From Fragilariopsis cylindrus CCMP1102 (taxonomy: Eukaryota > Bacillariophyta > Bacillariophyceae > Bacillariales > Bacillariaceae): a stretch of DNA of 64,000 nt. The position numbers and the translations under genes are program-made. The stretch lies in assembly GCA_900095095.1 (NCBI GenBank), contig FMBT01000334.1:186001-250000 (forward strand), written 5' to 3'. Positions within the stretch are counted from its first letter, which is position 1; each line of letters starts with the position of its first letter. Positions 47,721 through 60,681 of the stretch are shown here, in pieces. The notes under the pieces are model-generated. The model had not been told where the DNA came from. It made no database searches and saw nothing but the letters and a program-made list of their open reading frames with translations.

Positions 47721-50700
47721 TTATTTTACTAGCACAGAAAAGGCACCAGTGCCATGCCGAATCGGACGTCCAGCTACGATGTTGGAACTTGGACTATTCA
47801 TCTCGTCAGAAGATCCTGTCAGAGCAGCTTGGGTTAGGAACTGAGCTGTTGTTTCAAAACTCATTTGTAGGAATGGGGAGCTCATCGTTTGCATTCCATT
47901 ACGGTTCATAGCCGTGTAATCCCCTCCAAATGTCATATAGTCAGAAATCAAACTCAAATGACGTGGATCGACATTAATACCATATACTCCAAACACAGAA
48001 CGAATTTGGTCAACAATGGTACTGCGAGCTGCCTCGACACCGTACGTGCACCGAACTGCCCAAATATCATTCGACATGAGTCGGTTATGGTCCACATTTT
48101 CTAAAAGCCACATCTCAGTAAAATTGATACCAGCAGTTTGTAGGCATCGACCACGCCCTTCCTCGTCGTTGATAAAAGCTTCATTGATATTCTTCTTAGC
48201 TCGAACTAACGTTTTCATCGCTGCTTTTTCAACAAGGCCGATCATCAACAGAGGACGGGAAGAAGGATCAACCCGAAGTGGTTGGAGTTGAATAGTATTC
48301 TGCTTGACATCAATCTTAACCGAGTCACTCAGAAACGCCATTTCAGCGGATTCGTCATCACTCATTGCGTCATCGATGATAACATTTACACCAGCACCGT
48401 CGTCGTCATTGCTGTCATCCTCGTTGACATCATCATCGCCGTAGTTTTCTGATTGAGTTCTCGAAGCCCTAACCCCGTCTTCTTCGTCCACTTTCTCATC
48501 ATTTTCGTCATCGTCGTTTTCTTCCAACAAATCATCGTCATTTCTTCCACTAGCTTCTTCTTTCTTGCCTGTATGCGTGTAGTTAGAAGAATCACCACCC
48601 TCAACAGCAATATCTCCATCATAATCAGAAGAGGAACGCCGTAGTTCTAGTTTCATTTGATAGGATAGACCCGTAACAAAAGTCTTGGCGACAACTTTGG
48701 CAATATCTTGAAGAGTTAGACCAAAAGCAGTTTTGATTCTTTCTGCTGGATGTAGCTTGAGTGTCACGATATATGCACGTTGCCAAACTCCACTGTCACC
48801 TCGCATTAGTGTCTCTGTAGTTGTCACACCTTCTTTAGCAGCAATCAACTCGTTAAGAGTCAGCTTCGTAAATCTTCGAGTCAATGACACAGCGTCGACC
48901 TCAGTGACTTCCTTGTGGAGAGGAACGGACATGGTTGGAGTTTTCAATTCTCTTGAAGCAGTCATGATGATCTCTCGTAGTCGAGGGATACCTAGAGTAA
49001 CGTTAGCACCGGATCCTGCCAAATGGAACGTATTTAAAGTCATCTGCGTGGAGGGTTCGCCGACCGACTGTGCAGCAATCGCCCCTACGGCTTCGCCGGG
49101 ATCTACTAACGCGGCTGTAAATTTGGCAGCAACCAAGGAATCAAATTCGACGTTTGAAACTTCGTTACTTTTCATGGCTTTCTTCAATTCATCATTTTCG
49201 GCCATACTCTTGGATGCCATGTCAGCAATTCGTTCCGATACACAAAGTCCACTGCTCCCTACCCTACGAGACCCTTGAGCTAACGATAAAACTGGATCGG
49301 ATGTAGCAGCTTTAAGAATCACACATATATTGCATGCCGCCTTATTCCTAGTAAACTCTACCTGCATCGGCACATTCTTAACTTTTTGTCCGTCCTTGAT
49401 ATACGTAATGTCGTAGGTGCCATTCTTCTTATCAGTTCGAATAACTGTGGCATCGAACCACCCATCGCAAATTGCGCCTCTAACCCATTCTGATCCGAAA
49501 CGTAGTTTCCTAGCAAGAACAAAGTCGCCAACTTGCATTTTCTTTTCAGGATCCCGTATCAGTTGCTCTGACCTCTTAGCATCTTTAGCAGCAACCTTGA
49601 GTGATGCATCTGGCAAAGGAGTCTGACCTTTTTTAAGCGACGCATGATTTCGAGCCATGAAAGTGAAAGATTTATCAGAACAGTCAAGGTATGATGCCTT
49701 AGTCGGATCAAGCCCATCTTCGCCATAAAGAAACTGAACAACACCACCTTCGCCATTCCTCACAGTATGATCATAGCATACCTTCAATTCCTCAAGGTGT
49801 TTGACAAGGCATCGTTGAAGATAACCAGAACGAGATGTTTTCACAGCCGTATCAACCAAACCCTCTCTACCCGCCATACAATGAAAATAGTATTCTTGGG
49901 GTCTAATACCCGTCAAAAAGCGATCCATCACAAAACCATCTGCTCTTGGATTTACATCATATGGGGCGAATGAAGGTAAGGTTCGTCCACTACTGAGTCT
50001 TGGGACACGCCGTCCTTCCAGAGCTTGCTGCCCGAGTGCACATGACACTTGTGACTGGTTGACGATTGAGCCTTTCGCCCCAGTACCACACATAATACCG
50101 AAGGTATTTTCTGGAAAGGCACAGCCAATCCATTTGGTAGACATACTTTGACAATGTCTGATGCAAGTGGATTCAGTTTTGACATCATAAAACCATCTAG
50201 AGCCGCGTGGTTAGTCGGTCCTTCGCTCCCAGAAAGTAACTGTCGAACTTTCGACGAAGCAGAAGCAGCTTCTACTGGCTTCAGTTGCCTATGGCTTATT
50301 CTCCCATCAACGTCCATTGCAACTTTACCGCCTTCCGAGTCGGCCCATGCCTTGGCTGCGCGCGAACCAGTATTGTATGCTTTCTTTATGAGATCTCGAC
50401 GAGTTCGATCGGCCTCTTTGGTCAATATAAGATCTTCCATCCTACACGAGTGGCCAGAATAGAATTGGATATAAGCGGTAAATAGTTTACCAAGAGAATT
50501 CAGCAGTAGACCAGCTTTTTCAGGTCCGTATGCTTCGAACACTGCATGCACTAGGCAGAAATCCGTCGCACCAAATGCCGACTTGTCCAGTATACCACGA
50601 AGTAATTCTCCGTCACGAATAATTACTAGATGCTCCTCTAGATTCATTCCAAATGCTGCGCCTGATGTCTTGGCTTTGCGCTCCATAGATATCCCTGGCA

Positions 50701-53464
50701 TCGGTCCACGACCGGGCGGATCTCTGTCGTTTCCTTTCCTAAGATGATTCAATAATGTTGAGATAACTTGCTTTCCGGTCCACAATTCCTTAGGTTTGAT
50801 AATGGCGGGAGGTAATAATTCAATTCTTGCATCAGAACGAATCAATTCTAGTCGAGGTAGACTGGCCAATGCTGCAAACAAAAGTTGCTGGTACTCCCAT
50901 TTTTCCAAAAATGTATCTCGTTTCGTTAGCTTCACACCAGCTACAACGTGGTCCTGGATGAGCCCTCGCAAAGGTGAACCATCAGTTGGTACAATAAATT
51001 GGAGATCAGTTTTAGCAATGTATTCGGACTCGGCTCGACCAAGATCACTCTGTGGGAAGTGACAATTCATCTCATCACCATCGTAATCAGCATTGTATGT
51101 ATTACAGTCTGTATATGAGGAGAAATTATAGAAGTCAGTCAGCAAGCAATAAAATATGCGAGTTTTATAATGGTAACAATAAACGACACAGTTGATAACT
51201 TACTTGCGTAGTGCATTCGAATTGTCTTTTGTTTTGGGTCATGTAAAACACGCACTGAGTGTGCCATGATTCCTGGCTTATGCAAAGTAGGCTGCGCATT
51301 GATTGAGTAGTAATAAGAATGGAAGCGTACAAACATTATAGGATTAGATTCAGTTCGATTTCTTTTTTTTTAAAATCTCGCATTATTCGAATAAAGATGC
51401 GAAAAATGAAATACACAATAAGTATATTTAAAACGGTCAACAATATGTTTCAGATCAAAAGATACCAATTAAGTCTAACACTCTCACACATACCTGTCGA
51501 TTCATTAAAACCATATCTCCATCTCTTAATTGTCTACCAACTATAGCTGGCTTACTTCCCCTCTTCGCGTATGTTAACAATCGAGCGGCAACCGCCTCTC
51601 TTTTGTGGTCATCCATCTTAGTCAGATCGATTCGTCGATCTGGAAATTCTACCCATCTTGCTCCCGGATATTGAAATGCCCCTCGTTCAACCAATTTTCG
51701 CATTTCTCCAATGTTGATATCAGTCACAGGTGTTGGATAGGTAAGCGTCTCGGCAAAGTATCGTGGCAGACCAATCTCATTCGTTCCAATATACGGGTCG
51801 GGAGAAATAACTGAACGACATGAATAGTTGACACGCTTACCCATCATATGCTTTCTAAATATTCCTTCCTTCCGTTCGAGTAATTGTCGTATCCCAAGTG
51901 GTGGGTTAGGATCGGAAGTTGGATCCTTGGAGGAATCTAATAGGCAATTAAAATGAGTTTGTAGTTCAATCCAGGTCGTGTAAGCATATGCTTCGTTTTT
52001 GGAAGCAACATTATTTCGTAACTGTTCATTCGCTTGGAGAATTTTATTTAGGTGTCCATTTTGAATGTGCTCCACTACCATACCACCCAAATGCATTGGT
52101 GGACGGAATCGATTAGGCGGAACTGGAACAGCTTGAATAAAATATATCTCAGGACCCTGTACAGCGAATAGTGCGTTCATCAATACAACGTTGGTTGCCC
52201 ATGTACGTCGAATTTGGGCTTGTACTTCAGATGAGTGCATGTAGTTATCTTTTGAGACTACTTCGTTTGTTTCATCATCATCGTCGTCGTCGTCATCATC
52301 ATCATCGATATCCATATTATCGGATTCGTCAGAGTCTGATCCATCATTGGTGTCGTTAACATCATCGTCGTCATCATCGTCGTCATCAGATACGACATTG
52401 TCGTCGGTTAATAAACCGTTGTTGTTGCTACGTTTCTTCTTCGACGATTTTTTGAGAAGAGCCGGCAATAATTTAATACCCTCAGCTGCATTAGCACGCT
52501 TTCCTGTCAGAGATAATGGTGATTGAAAGATTTTGTTGCTAGAATCTTGTCGAATTTTAGGTGAAAATGCACCACAATGAGGACAAGATTTAGCTACCTT
52601 ACAGGCTGATATGATCTCTTTGACCAGTCGACGTTTATATGTCTGTTCGAACACCGACATATTCTTGCTTCTCTTTTTATTTGATCGGCTTCCGCTACCT
52701 CCGTCAGAATATTTACTTTGAACTTCGGCAAGTAATTCATCAATTGCTAATCCTGCATTGTGTATGGATAGGGCCTTCTGTGCTGTTCCTAATTTTTTTC
52801 CTTCAATATTATCTGTACCATTCCCCTCTCGAGTTTCTTTCATCCGTGCAGACATACGATTATCTAAATCTTGTACTTCATGATATTCACCATATTCCAA
52901 TAAAAGTAGTTTCGTCTTATATACGTTCAATTCACGTGCAGATATTGTCAATTTGTGACAATTTAAACATTTCATACGTAACATTTCAACTAGTTGACTA
53001 AATAATAATGGATGGTATAACGGTACGCACAATTCGATATGTCCAAAATGACCAGAACATGTCATGTACCGTTGAGAACACGTCGTACATGGCGGGTCAG
53101 TGGCTGATGTTGGTCCCAATCGAGGATCGTATACACCATTCGGTATTGGACTACCAAGTGGATCCACGGCCATACTAGACGTGATTTCGCAAACACTTCT
53201 ATTTCGAACATCCTCATCAGTATAAAAGCTATTGTTGAGTATAACGTAGAGAAAAAATGCGCAGTCGAGGAAGATATATTAAAGAATAAATAAAGGTAAA
53301 AATCGGTTAGCGTTCATTCATTCATACGTTCGTTCGATCGATTGATCGATCAAGAACATACAAAAACAAAGAATGCAGGACGATATATTTTTTGTTTTGC
53401 TTACGTACCCGAAGTGGATAGCCTCGATCTGTTTTCTAACAATTTCTTTGCCAGGATTCATCAT
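47721..53464 (-). CDS. RPA1: RNA polymerase I largest subunit (RPA190/POLR1A)
   Basis: Exons 53464-53409, 53228-51494, 51291-51204 and 51108-47721, phases GG/C, 0 and A/AC. With one restored base the total is 1756 codons (1755 aa), right for the family. The start is [15 protein letters not shown]; then FYTDEDVR and the zinc region [21 protein letters not shown], whose wording is Pol I rather than Pol II. The catalytic loop [10 protein letters not shown] lies at the exon 4 start and binds Mg through its Asp residues. The bridge helix region follows ([16 protein letters not shown]), as does a long acidic insert of Asp/Glu before the end, typical of Pol I. A C-terminal jaw block ends [13 protein letters not shown]. 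The frame breaks near 50115 (AVPF to [16 protein letters not shown]), one T short. It transcribes rRNA genes in the nucleolus. Confidence 0.95.
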
Positions 53465-53984
53465 GATGCCTCTTCTTCTTCTTAACAACTTTTTCTCTGA
53501 TTTTTTGCTTCAGTCGGGAAGAGCTGCGAAAACCTGCACTTCGTTTTGTTGTTGTTACTTGAAAAACGGCAGATCTAGCTAGCTATTTGCGACGATAGCG
53601 AAGCAATTTGATTTATTTGATGTTAATACGGTAGATAGACAAATTGAAAATGTGTTACACTTTATTTGTAGGATAACTCTCGCGGCTTTTTTGTTTTGTC
53701 ATCACAGATTTTCACTGGCTACGAATTAATCCAAATCCAGTCCCGTACTAAAGACTACATATAGTAGTACTTAAAATCTAAACTTGATTTCACATTACCC
53801 CTCCCCCGAATTGATTGGCGATTCTACAGATAGTAATCACCATTTTTCGGAGTTTTTCTATTTTGCCCATCTTAATCTGTGACTCTTTGACGACTAGTCT
53901 ACAAGTAGTACTGTACTGTACATCGTCATTGTAAGTTGTAGATGACACTACACATACAGAACGAACGACAACAATAACGACAGC
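53465..53984. other. Divergent promoter region
   Basis: Lies between the starts of the Pol I subunit gene and the GH47 gene. No gene seen. Confidence 0.5.
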
Positions 53985-54224
53985 ATGGCAAAGTCTGCCT
54001 TAAAACGTCGTCGAGGTCAAAGAAGGGGATCTCGATCATGTTTTTCACAGCGTGGTTGGATCCAGGCACTGCTTGGTGGATGTGCATTACTAGTATTTGG
54101 ACTGGCAGCGGGGGTCATATTTGGTCTAATGGCATTCTCAAACACCGGACCGGACGGAGGAGCATCACCATCTTTACGTAATAGTAAGGTTTTTGATATA
54201 AATCATATAGTAGCGAATACAGTA

Positions 54225-54257
<33 letters not shown>

Positions 54258-56170
54258 AGTCCGGCACAACAACATGATATATCTTTGGGTACGTACACTA
54301 AAGCTACCATAAAGAATAAAAAACAATTTCTAAAACATGAAATGCAATTGGGGAATGCTGATGGAGGATTTCCATATTATCCTAATGATGGTGCATTAAT
54401 TGAAAAAGATCATGACTTTAGTACCTTTGAGGCACCTGGTGGGAACCGATTTGAGGAATATATGCATGGAGATTCTCCCTATTCTCTTTCAATATCACCG
54501 AATAATAATGAATCCGATGAATTGGCACGTAGTCGTCGGTACCATGTCAAGAAAGCGATGCAACATGCGTATCATGGGTATGAAAAATACGCATTTGGTA
54601 TGGATGAATTAACACCAATATCAAAATCGGGACATAATAATTGGGGTGGAATCGGGACTACTCTTGTGGATAGTTTAGATACATTATGGTTAATGGATAT
54701 GAAGGATGAATTTTATCGTGCCAGAGATTGGTGTAAAACATCATTGATCATGATATACATAAAAAGGTGAGTGTATTTGAAACAACAATCCGATCTCTTG
54801 GTGGTTTATTATCTGCATATGATTGGTCCGGTGATCAAGCCTTCTTAGATCAAGCCAATGATTTAGGTGAACGGTTGTTTAAGGCATTTGATACAGAATC
54901 AGGAATCCCACGTGGTCAAGTCAATTTAGCATCCGGTCATTCTGATAATATTGCATGGACGGGTAGTTCTGCCATCCTATCCGAATTCGGTACTATACAA
55001 TTAGAGTATCGAGTACTGGCACGTCTTAATGGTCGTAAAGATTACAAAGATAAGGTAGAAAAGATTTTTGAAATTATGGATGAGATGAACCCCGAAGACG
55101 GTCTATATCCATATTTCATTCGTAATACTGGTGATAAACCAGAATTTGCAAATAAAAAGATAACATTTGGTGCTATGAGTGATTCGTTTTACGAATATAT
55201 GCTAAAAATTTGGATTCAAGGTGGAAAAACGGAACCATTATATAGAAAGATGTACGATAAATCGATTCAAGGTATGCATGATGAACTTCTTTCAGTTTCA
55301 ACACCGTCGGGGTTAGTATTCATCGCCGATAAGAATAGTGGTACTATGGACTATAAAATGGACCATTTAGTTTGTTTTATGGGTGGATTACTCGCTCTTG
55401 GTGCGTACACTGATCCACAAGGATTACAATCAGATCGGGCACAACGAGATTTGAAAACTGCTAAGGTGAGTTTGTTTTGTTTGTTTGTTTTTGATGAGCT
55501 CTTAAATTGTACGACAGTATGTAAAAATTAATACACCGTACATAGATAGCAAGGATTGTGTGTGAAGAAATAAAAAAACACGACTCGACTCGACTGACGA
55601 TGACTCGACATACCAATGATTTGCACTTTTATCTCATCCAACTTGAATCATTATAATAATTCTGTTCATCATTATTATTTCCTTCACTGCTTTCGATTTT
55701 TCAAAAAAAAGGCCCTGACGTACACGTGTTATCAAATGTATGCCAGAATGCCAACAGGAATTAGTCCAGAGTACATCCAATTTCGTAAGGATAATGACTT
55801 TGAAAGTGGAAGAGGTGCTCCTCATTATCTTTTGCGACCCGAAACCGTCGAGTCATTTTTTGTACTATATCATTTAACTGGAGATCCCGTTTACAGAGAA
55901 TGGGGATGGGAGGTCTTTCAGGCCATTGAACGTTACTGTAAAACTGATGCTGGATATGGTCAATTGAAAGACGTTCGGAGGGTTGGACGGCCCGCTGAAG
56001 ACAAAATGGAAAGTTTCTTCCTTGCAGAAACATTGAAATATATCTACTTACTATTTGATCCGGAAACACCTATCGATTTATTGAACAAACATGTTTTTAA
56101 TACAGAGGCCCATCCCGTGCGGACGTTTCCTGCTATGGATAAAGATGGCGTTATCGATTTGTTAAAATAA
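53985..56170 (+). CDS. Class I alpha-1,2-mannosidase (GH47), type II membrane protein
   Basis: Exons 53985-55465 and 55712-56170 (AAG/GTGAGT...AAAG, phase 0). It trims alpha-1,2-mannose from N-glycans in the ER or Golgi. A basic cytosolic start (MAKSALKRRRGQRRG) precedes one membrane anchor (ALLGGCALLVFGLAAGVIFG). An Asn-rich stem follows and then the catalytic barrel: HNNWGGIGTTLVDSLDTLWLM, FETTIRSLGGLLSAYDWSG, RPETVESFF and the end motif FNTEAHPVR (where the Thr binds calcium in family members). Acidic residues in these blocks are the catalytic ones known for GH47. One frame change near 54746 (WCKTSL to HDIHKKVSVFE) matches one missing base; without it exon 1 stops at 54770. Confidence 0.92.
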
Positions 56171-56569
56171 ACTTTAGAATTTATATCAATAAAAATGAGA
56201 AATAAAAAAAGAAGTCTACACACATCTTCCAAGATCCTATTTTCTTCACTCAAAACTTAGATTTCAACAGTTTGTAAAATACTAGAAAAGAAATAAATTA
56301 TAGGACACAAAAGGCGCTTATTTGTTGTGGAAATAGATGGATGTTGATGCATTGTACAACATACCCATATAGTACAAATTATAAAATCTAGTTCTATCCC
56401 TGTTGGTTTGCTCAAAGAACCACTGGAGTTCCATCTACTGTCTATGCATCAACAAAATCACTGAAGTCATCCTCTGTCCATTGTAATATAACCATATGCT
56501 TTGTTTCTACATGCCGCGTTTGTCTTGTTGGTTGATGCGCATTAGCTAATCTAACTGTACCTTGATTAT
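56171..56569. other. Spacer between GH47 and the retroelement fossil
   Basis: 3' flank of the mannosidase gene. No gene seen; the edge of the fossil cannot be set exactly. Confidence 0.4.
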
Positions 56570-59260
56570 CAGCTTAAATTGGTGTTGGTTTATCCATAAT
56601 AATACCAATTTCTACTATTATCCACATGGTAAATTTAATGCTGCCTTACCTGCACCTGCCATATTAGTGAATTCAGCCTCCATTGAACTTTGTGATATTG
56701 TTGGTTGTTGTCTTGTTTGATGATAGACTGCAGCTACTCCTGCTAACATCATAACAATACCTCCCATCCACATCATAACAATACCTCCCGTCCCATCAAT
56801 CTCCATTCAGTCTGGGCTGATGCCCATGTTGTATTGCAAGATCCTGTGATAATCTACTGCATTCCATTGTTCATCAAATTTATAAAGCTGTGATGGTGCT
56901 GATATTGGAGCTGGATCTGGTGCAATAGGCAGGTCCATTTTTTACGGTTGAGGACAGCAATAAAATGTTAGTAAACCACCTCTTTTGGTTGCCTTGAGAT
57001 ATGTAAATACTGTGTCACAGCGTCATAATGGATCTGAGCTGGATGATGTGAAGAATGCTGCTGACTTAATGTTATTACTGTAATTGGTATATTAACTCTA
57101 CAAGATGAATAGATTAATCCAGCTCCAATTGTATCTCTATAACTAGATCTCATTCAACGTTCTACTTCCTTTTTTGTGCTTTTTACTGACTTGGGACCTC
57201 TGCTTGTTTGTATCTGAGCTTGGAACTTTGAGTAACATTTCACTGGTGTTCTTTTCATTGGTGTTGGTGGTAATCTTTTTTTAGCTTGTCCCAGCCTCCA
57301 TGATGTGAAACAATCTTTCCAATGTATGTTTTACAGTGAACATTGTGAACACAATGATCGTAATATCTTGATTGTTCTACAGTGACACCATTAAATTTTC
57401 ATATTGTTCCTAATTGATTTAATTGTCATTAGGGCCTATACTATTTCTCCTATCTGGTCACTTTCCTTCAAATCCTTGCTTGCTTGCAACTAGAAAATCT
57501 CCACTTGTCTAAGAATTAGAGTTAGATTATCCTCTTTATCTTGGTTGTCCTTGTAATGCCTTTTGGACTGGTATTAAATATCCATCTGGGATTGGATCCT
57601 TTCTTAAAATTAATGCTGCTCCCACCACTGTCAAAATTGTGCGTCCGGTTTCATAAAGAATGGAGATGTTGGTGCTGGCGCCTCTGCAGGAACGTTACCA
57701 ACCTTGTATCCCTTACAAATTAAGATTCATTGCTGCTGGAATGTTTTGCTCATGTGATAGCTGCTCCATACTGGGGTCTTCCATCATTACATGTCCCTCT
57801 CAAATTACGTATTGTATCTCCTGTGAGTGGACCTTCCTTGTTTACATACGTCCATACCCACCACAGTAGTATGGTCATCCATTGATCAGCTTTTGCCTGT
57901 TCTCCAAACATAATGACTTTTGCATACCTGTCTAGTTGAAAATTGTCCCATTCCGGCATTAATTTTAGTTGTGAATCCTCTTCATGATGTTCACCTTCAC
58001 TTTTTCTGTGATTGCTTGTACTGAATCGATTGGTTGTGGCCATACCGTCTTACCCATCGATATAATATCTTAAATCTCACTATCAATTTTGTTAAGATGA
58101 TGATGTGCTGCAGCAATTACATTTAGTTGGTCTGATAGTTAAATGTTGGTACACCTTCTCCACTCATTGCAAATCCAACTAATGCTCCAAATTTGATTTT
58201 AATTGTTGTTTGTTTGTTGTTTTGTGCTTGTTGAATCATTATTAATTGTTGTTATTAAAGTATCAATCTCCATTTCCACGATCTAATTTGCCTATGAGTT
58301 AATAATGTTCCAACTTGGAATTCTCCTAATTCAACTGCATGTTGTTTCATATCAGGGTGTGATACTACTATCATTTGGAGTGTTGGATGGTATGTTTTCT
58401 CATTCAGAGGGATGGTATGGTGAGAGACGTTATATGAACATACTTCTTTGATGATACATTTAATGTTGATAGTTCATATAATGTGACAAGTCTCCTTCCT
58501 CTATCCAGTCATCTTAATGTTGTTTCAATTTTTCTATCCATCCACTGTTGCGGTTTTATTCAATACTTTCACAGCTGCTGCTAATACTGTGTATGGATTA
58601 GAGGGAGATATTAGCTTTTTCTCCAGTATATCTATTATTGCTGATGCTCTCATAGTCTGGTCTTTTCCATAAGTTTGGGTGCTGTAGCTGTTATATGACT
58701 TGTATTCCCTGGAATATACCTCTATTAGTTAGATGCTTTGATGCTGGTGATTGATTCAATGGATTGTCTCAGAATTGAATTTCATCCTTTGAATCATATT
58801 TAGCTGTTTTAGTTGCTCCTGTAGTTGCATCCCCAGTACTTGATGTTGTGCATTCTATTTCCTACAAAAATATACCGTCATATGATCACGGATTCAATGT
58901 TGTTGGTCTACTACCAGGTTTCTTTGCTGTTATCTTTGCTCCAAAAATGTTATTAGGCCGGCTGTCAAGTGCTGGCAAGAATACCTATTAATAGTAATAT
59001 CATTTTGATCTTACTATGATATGTCCAACTATATAACCATGCTGCATGCATTATTAGTGCATCGGCCCAGAATTCTGTACCCAATCTTGCTGAATACATC
59101 ATACACATATCTCATTCTTTCCTTTAATGTTCTGAGGGGTCTTTCTCCTATTTCATTCCGTGATGATGAGTCTGCAGCTGCAGAGTTGACTTCATAGCCA
59201 TGTGAATTGCATAGCCATTCATCTCATGTGTCTGGACTATACCTCATTTCAACCTAACTG
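56570..59260 (-). mobile_element. Ty1/copia LTR-retrotransposon fossil (CoDi-like), broken
   Basis: A decayed copy on the minus strand. Recognisable parts in order are integrase (about 59.2-58.9 kb), reverse transcriptase (about 57.7-57.0 kb, with the diatom-type block PVQKALQGQP) and RNase H (about 56.8-56.6 kb, QPTISQSSMEAEF). Integrase before reverse transcriptase is the Ty1/copia order, and the reverse-transcriptase wording resembles diatom CoDi elements. Gag and both LTRs were not recognised, so the ends are approximate. It is clearly broken, with well over ten interruptions spread through all domains, which suggests an old insertion. Confidence 0.75.
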
Positions 59261-60681
59261 AATAATAAACTACAAGTGACCACTACATATGATCTATCTC
59301 ATATCACTTGCATGATGAGAAAATATGATGGGTTCAAAGTTCAGATTTAGACCCTTTATACCTGTGCAAAAATCAGTTGAAATGCCAGTACATGAGATAA
59401 CCTACCCCAATATTGGTGGAGGCTATTTCATGTACTCTTTTTTACCTTGTACTTCTGGTCTGCCATGAGTACGTGTCCCCCAGTCACTTTTTATTCTCAT
59501 CAAATCCCGCCCATTAACAATCTTGTTTTTACAACTACAAGTACTAGTAGTACCAAGCAAATAAATAGGACAATGGATTTGAGATAAGTAAACCATCACA
59601 TAATACTGTGGGTGGAAATGCATGGAGATGATGGTCCACCCAGCGGCATGGAGGTGCGACAATTGATTACTTAGTGGGGGTCAATTCTACAAAGACACGA
59701 ATGATTTTATTTCTTAAGAAACATGTCCAACATACCCGTTGATAATGGGTCCTATCTTTATATAAGAATAACAGTAAAAATCTTCGCATTCACTAATAGA
59801 ACAATAATAGACACATCCGTACCATTAATTATCTATTTATCCATTATTTGATTTTTCTATCCTCCTCTCTTTTGCACCTCTTCCTGGCAATTAGAAATTT
59901 GCCTGCCACCATACATCCATGAATTTTTCCCAAACGACCAAATCCAACTGGAACTTTTTGCCCTTATTAAGGGTATTTTTGTCATATAAGTTTTATTAAA
60001 TAGATAGATACCTATGGAGGTTCGATTCATTACATTCCTACTGTATGCATTTGATGGAAAATAATTTTCCATCTTAATTCTTACTGCATAAAAAAATGAT
60101 AAAAATGGGGGTTAAAAAAGGGGTTGTTTGTTTTCACAAGAAATACGAAAAGAAAAACAAAAAACCATTTAAAAAAGTACTATACAAACCATAAAATTGA
60201 TTCATAGTGTCATAGAGTAGTCATAGTACTTCAAGTACCCAAATAAGTACACTGATTTGCCACGAGTATAACGGTTCTTAGAAAAAGAGATTTAAAAGAA
60301 AGATCATAAAGTTGACTCACATTCCAGACCCGCGGGTCAACACATAAAACTGCCTCCTCGCGCGACCATAATTACATAGACATTTCGACCGTTATGATGA
60401 CTCACAAAAAGGCTGTTCGCCCACACATAAAAATTTGAATTTTTGAATTTTATTATTTGTATTCGGAGAGTGAGAAAAATCCATACTCAATAAAATATGC
60501 GTACGCCACAACATAAACACTCTTACTCGACATTTAATTCACATACCAGTATCGTCATTCCCTCATAAAACTAACTTTACTTTGCTTTCACATTCTATTC
60601 ACAAGTTCAAATTTCGTAAGAACGTTCGTAAGTAAGTAAGTAATTTAATAAATCAAACTAGCTACCCCTAACTTGTTAGCC
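59261..60681. other. Intergenic region
   Basis: No gene seen in 1.4 kb. It separates the copia fossil from the KGSK-repeat gene and should hold that gene's promoter. AT-rich, with short A and T runs only. Confidence 0.5.
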
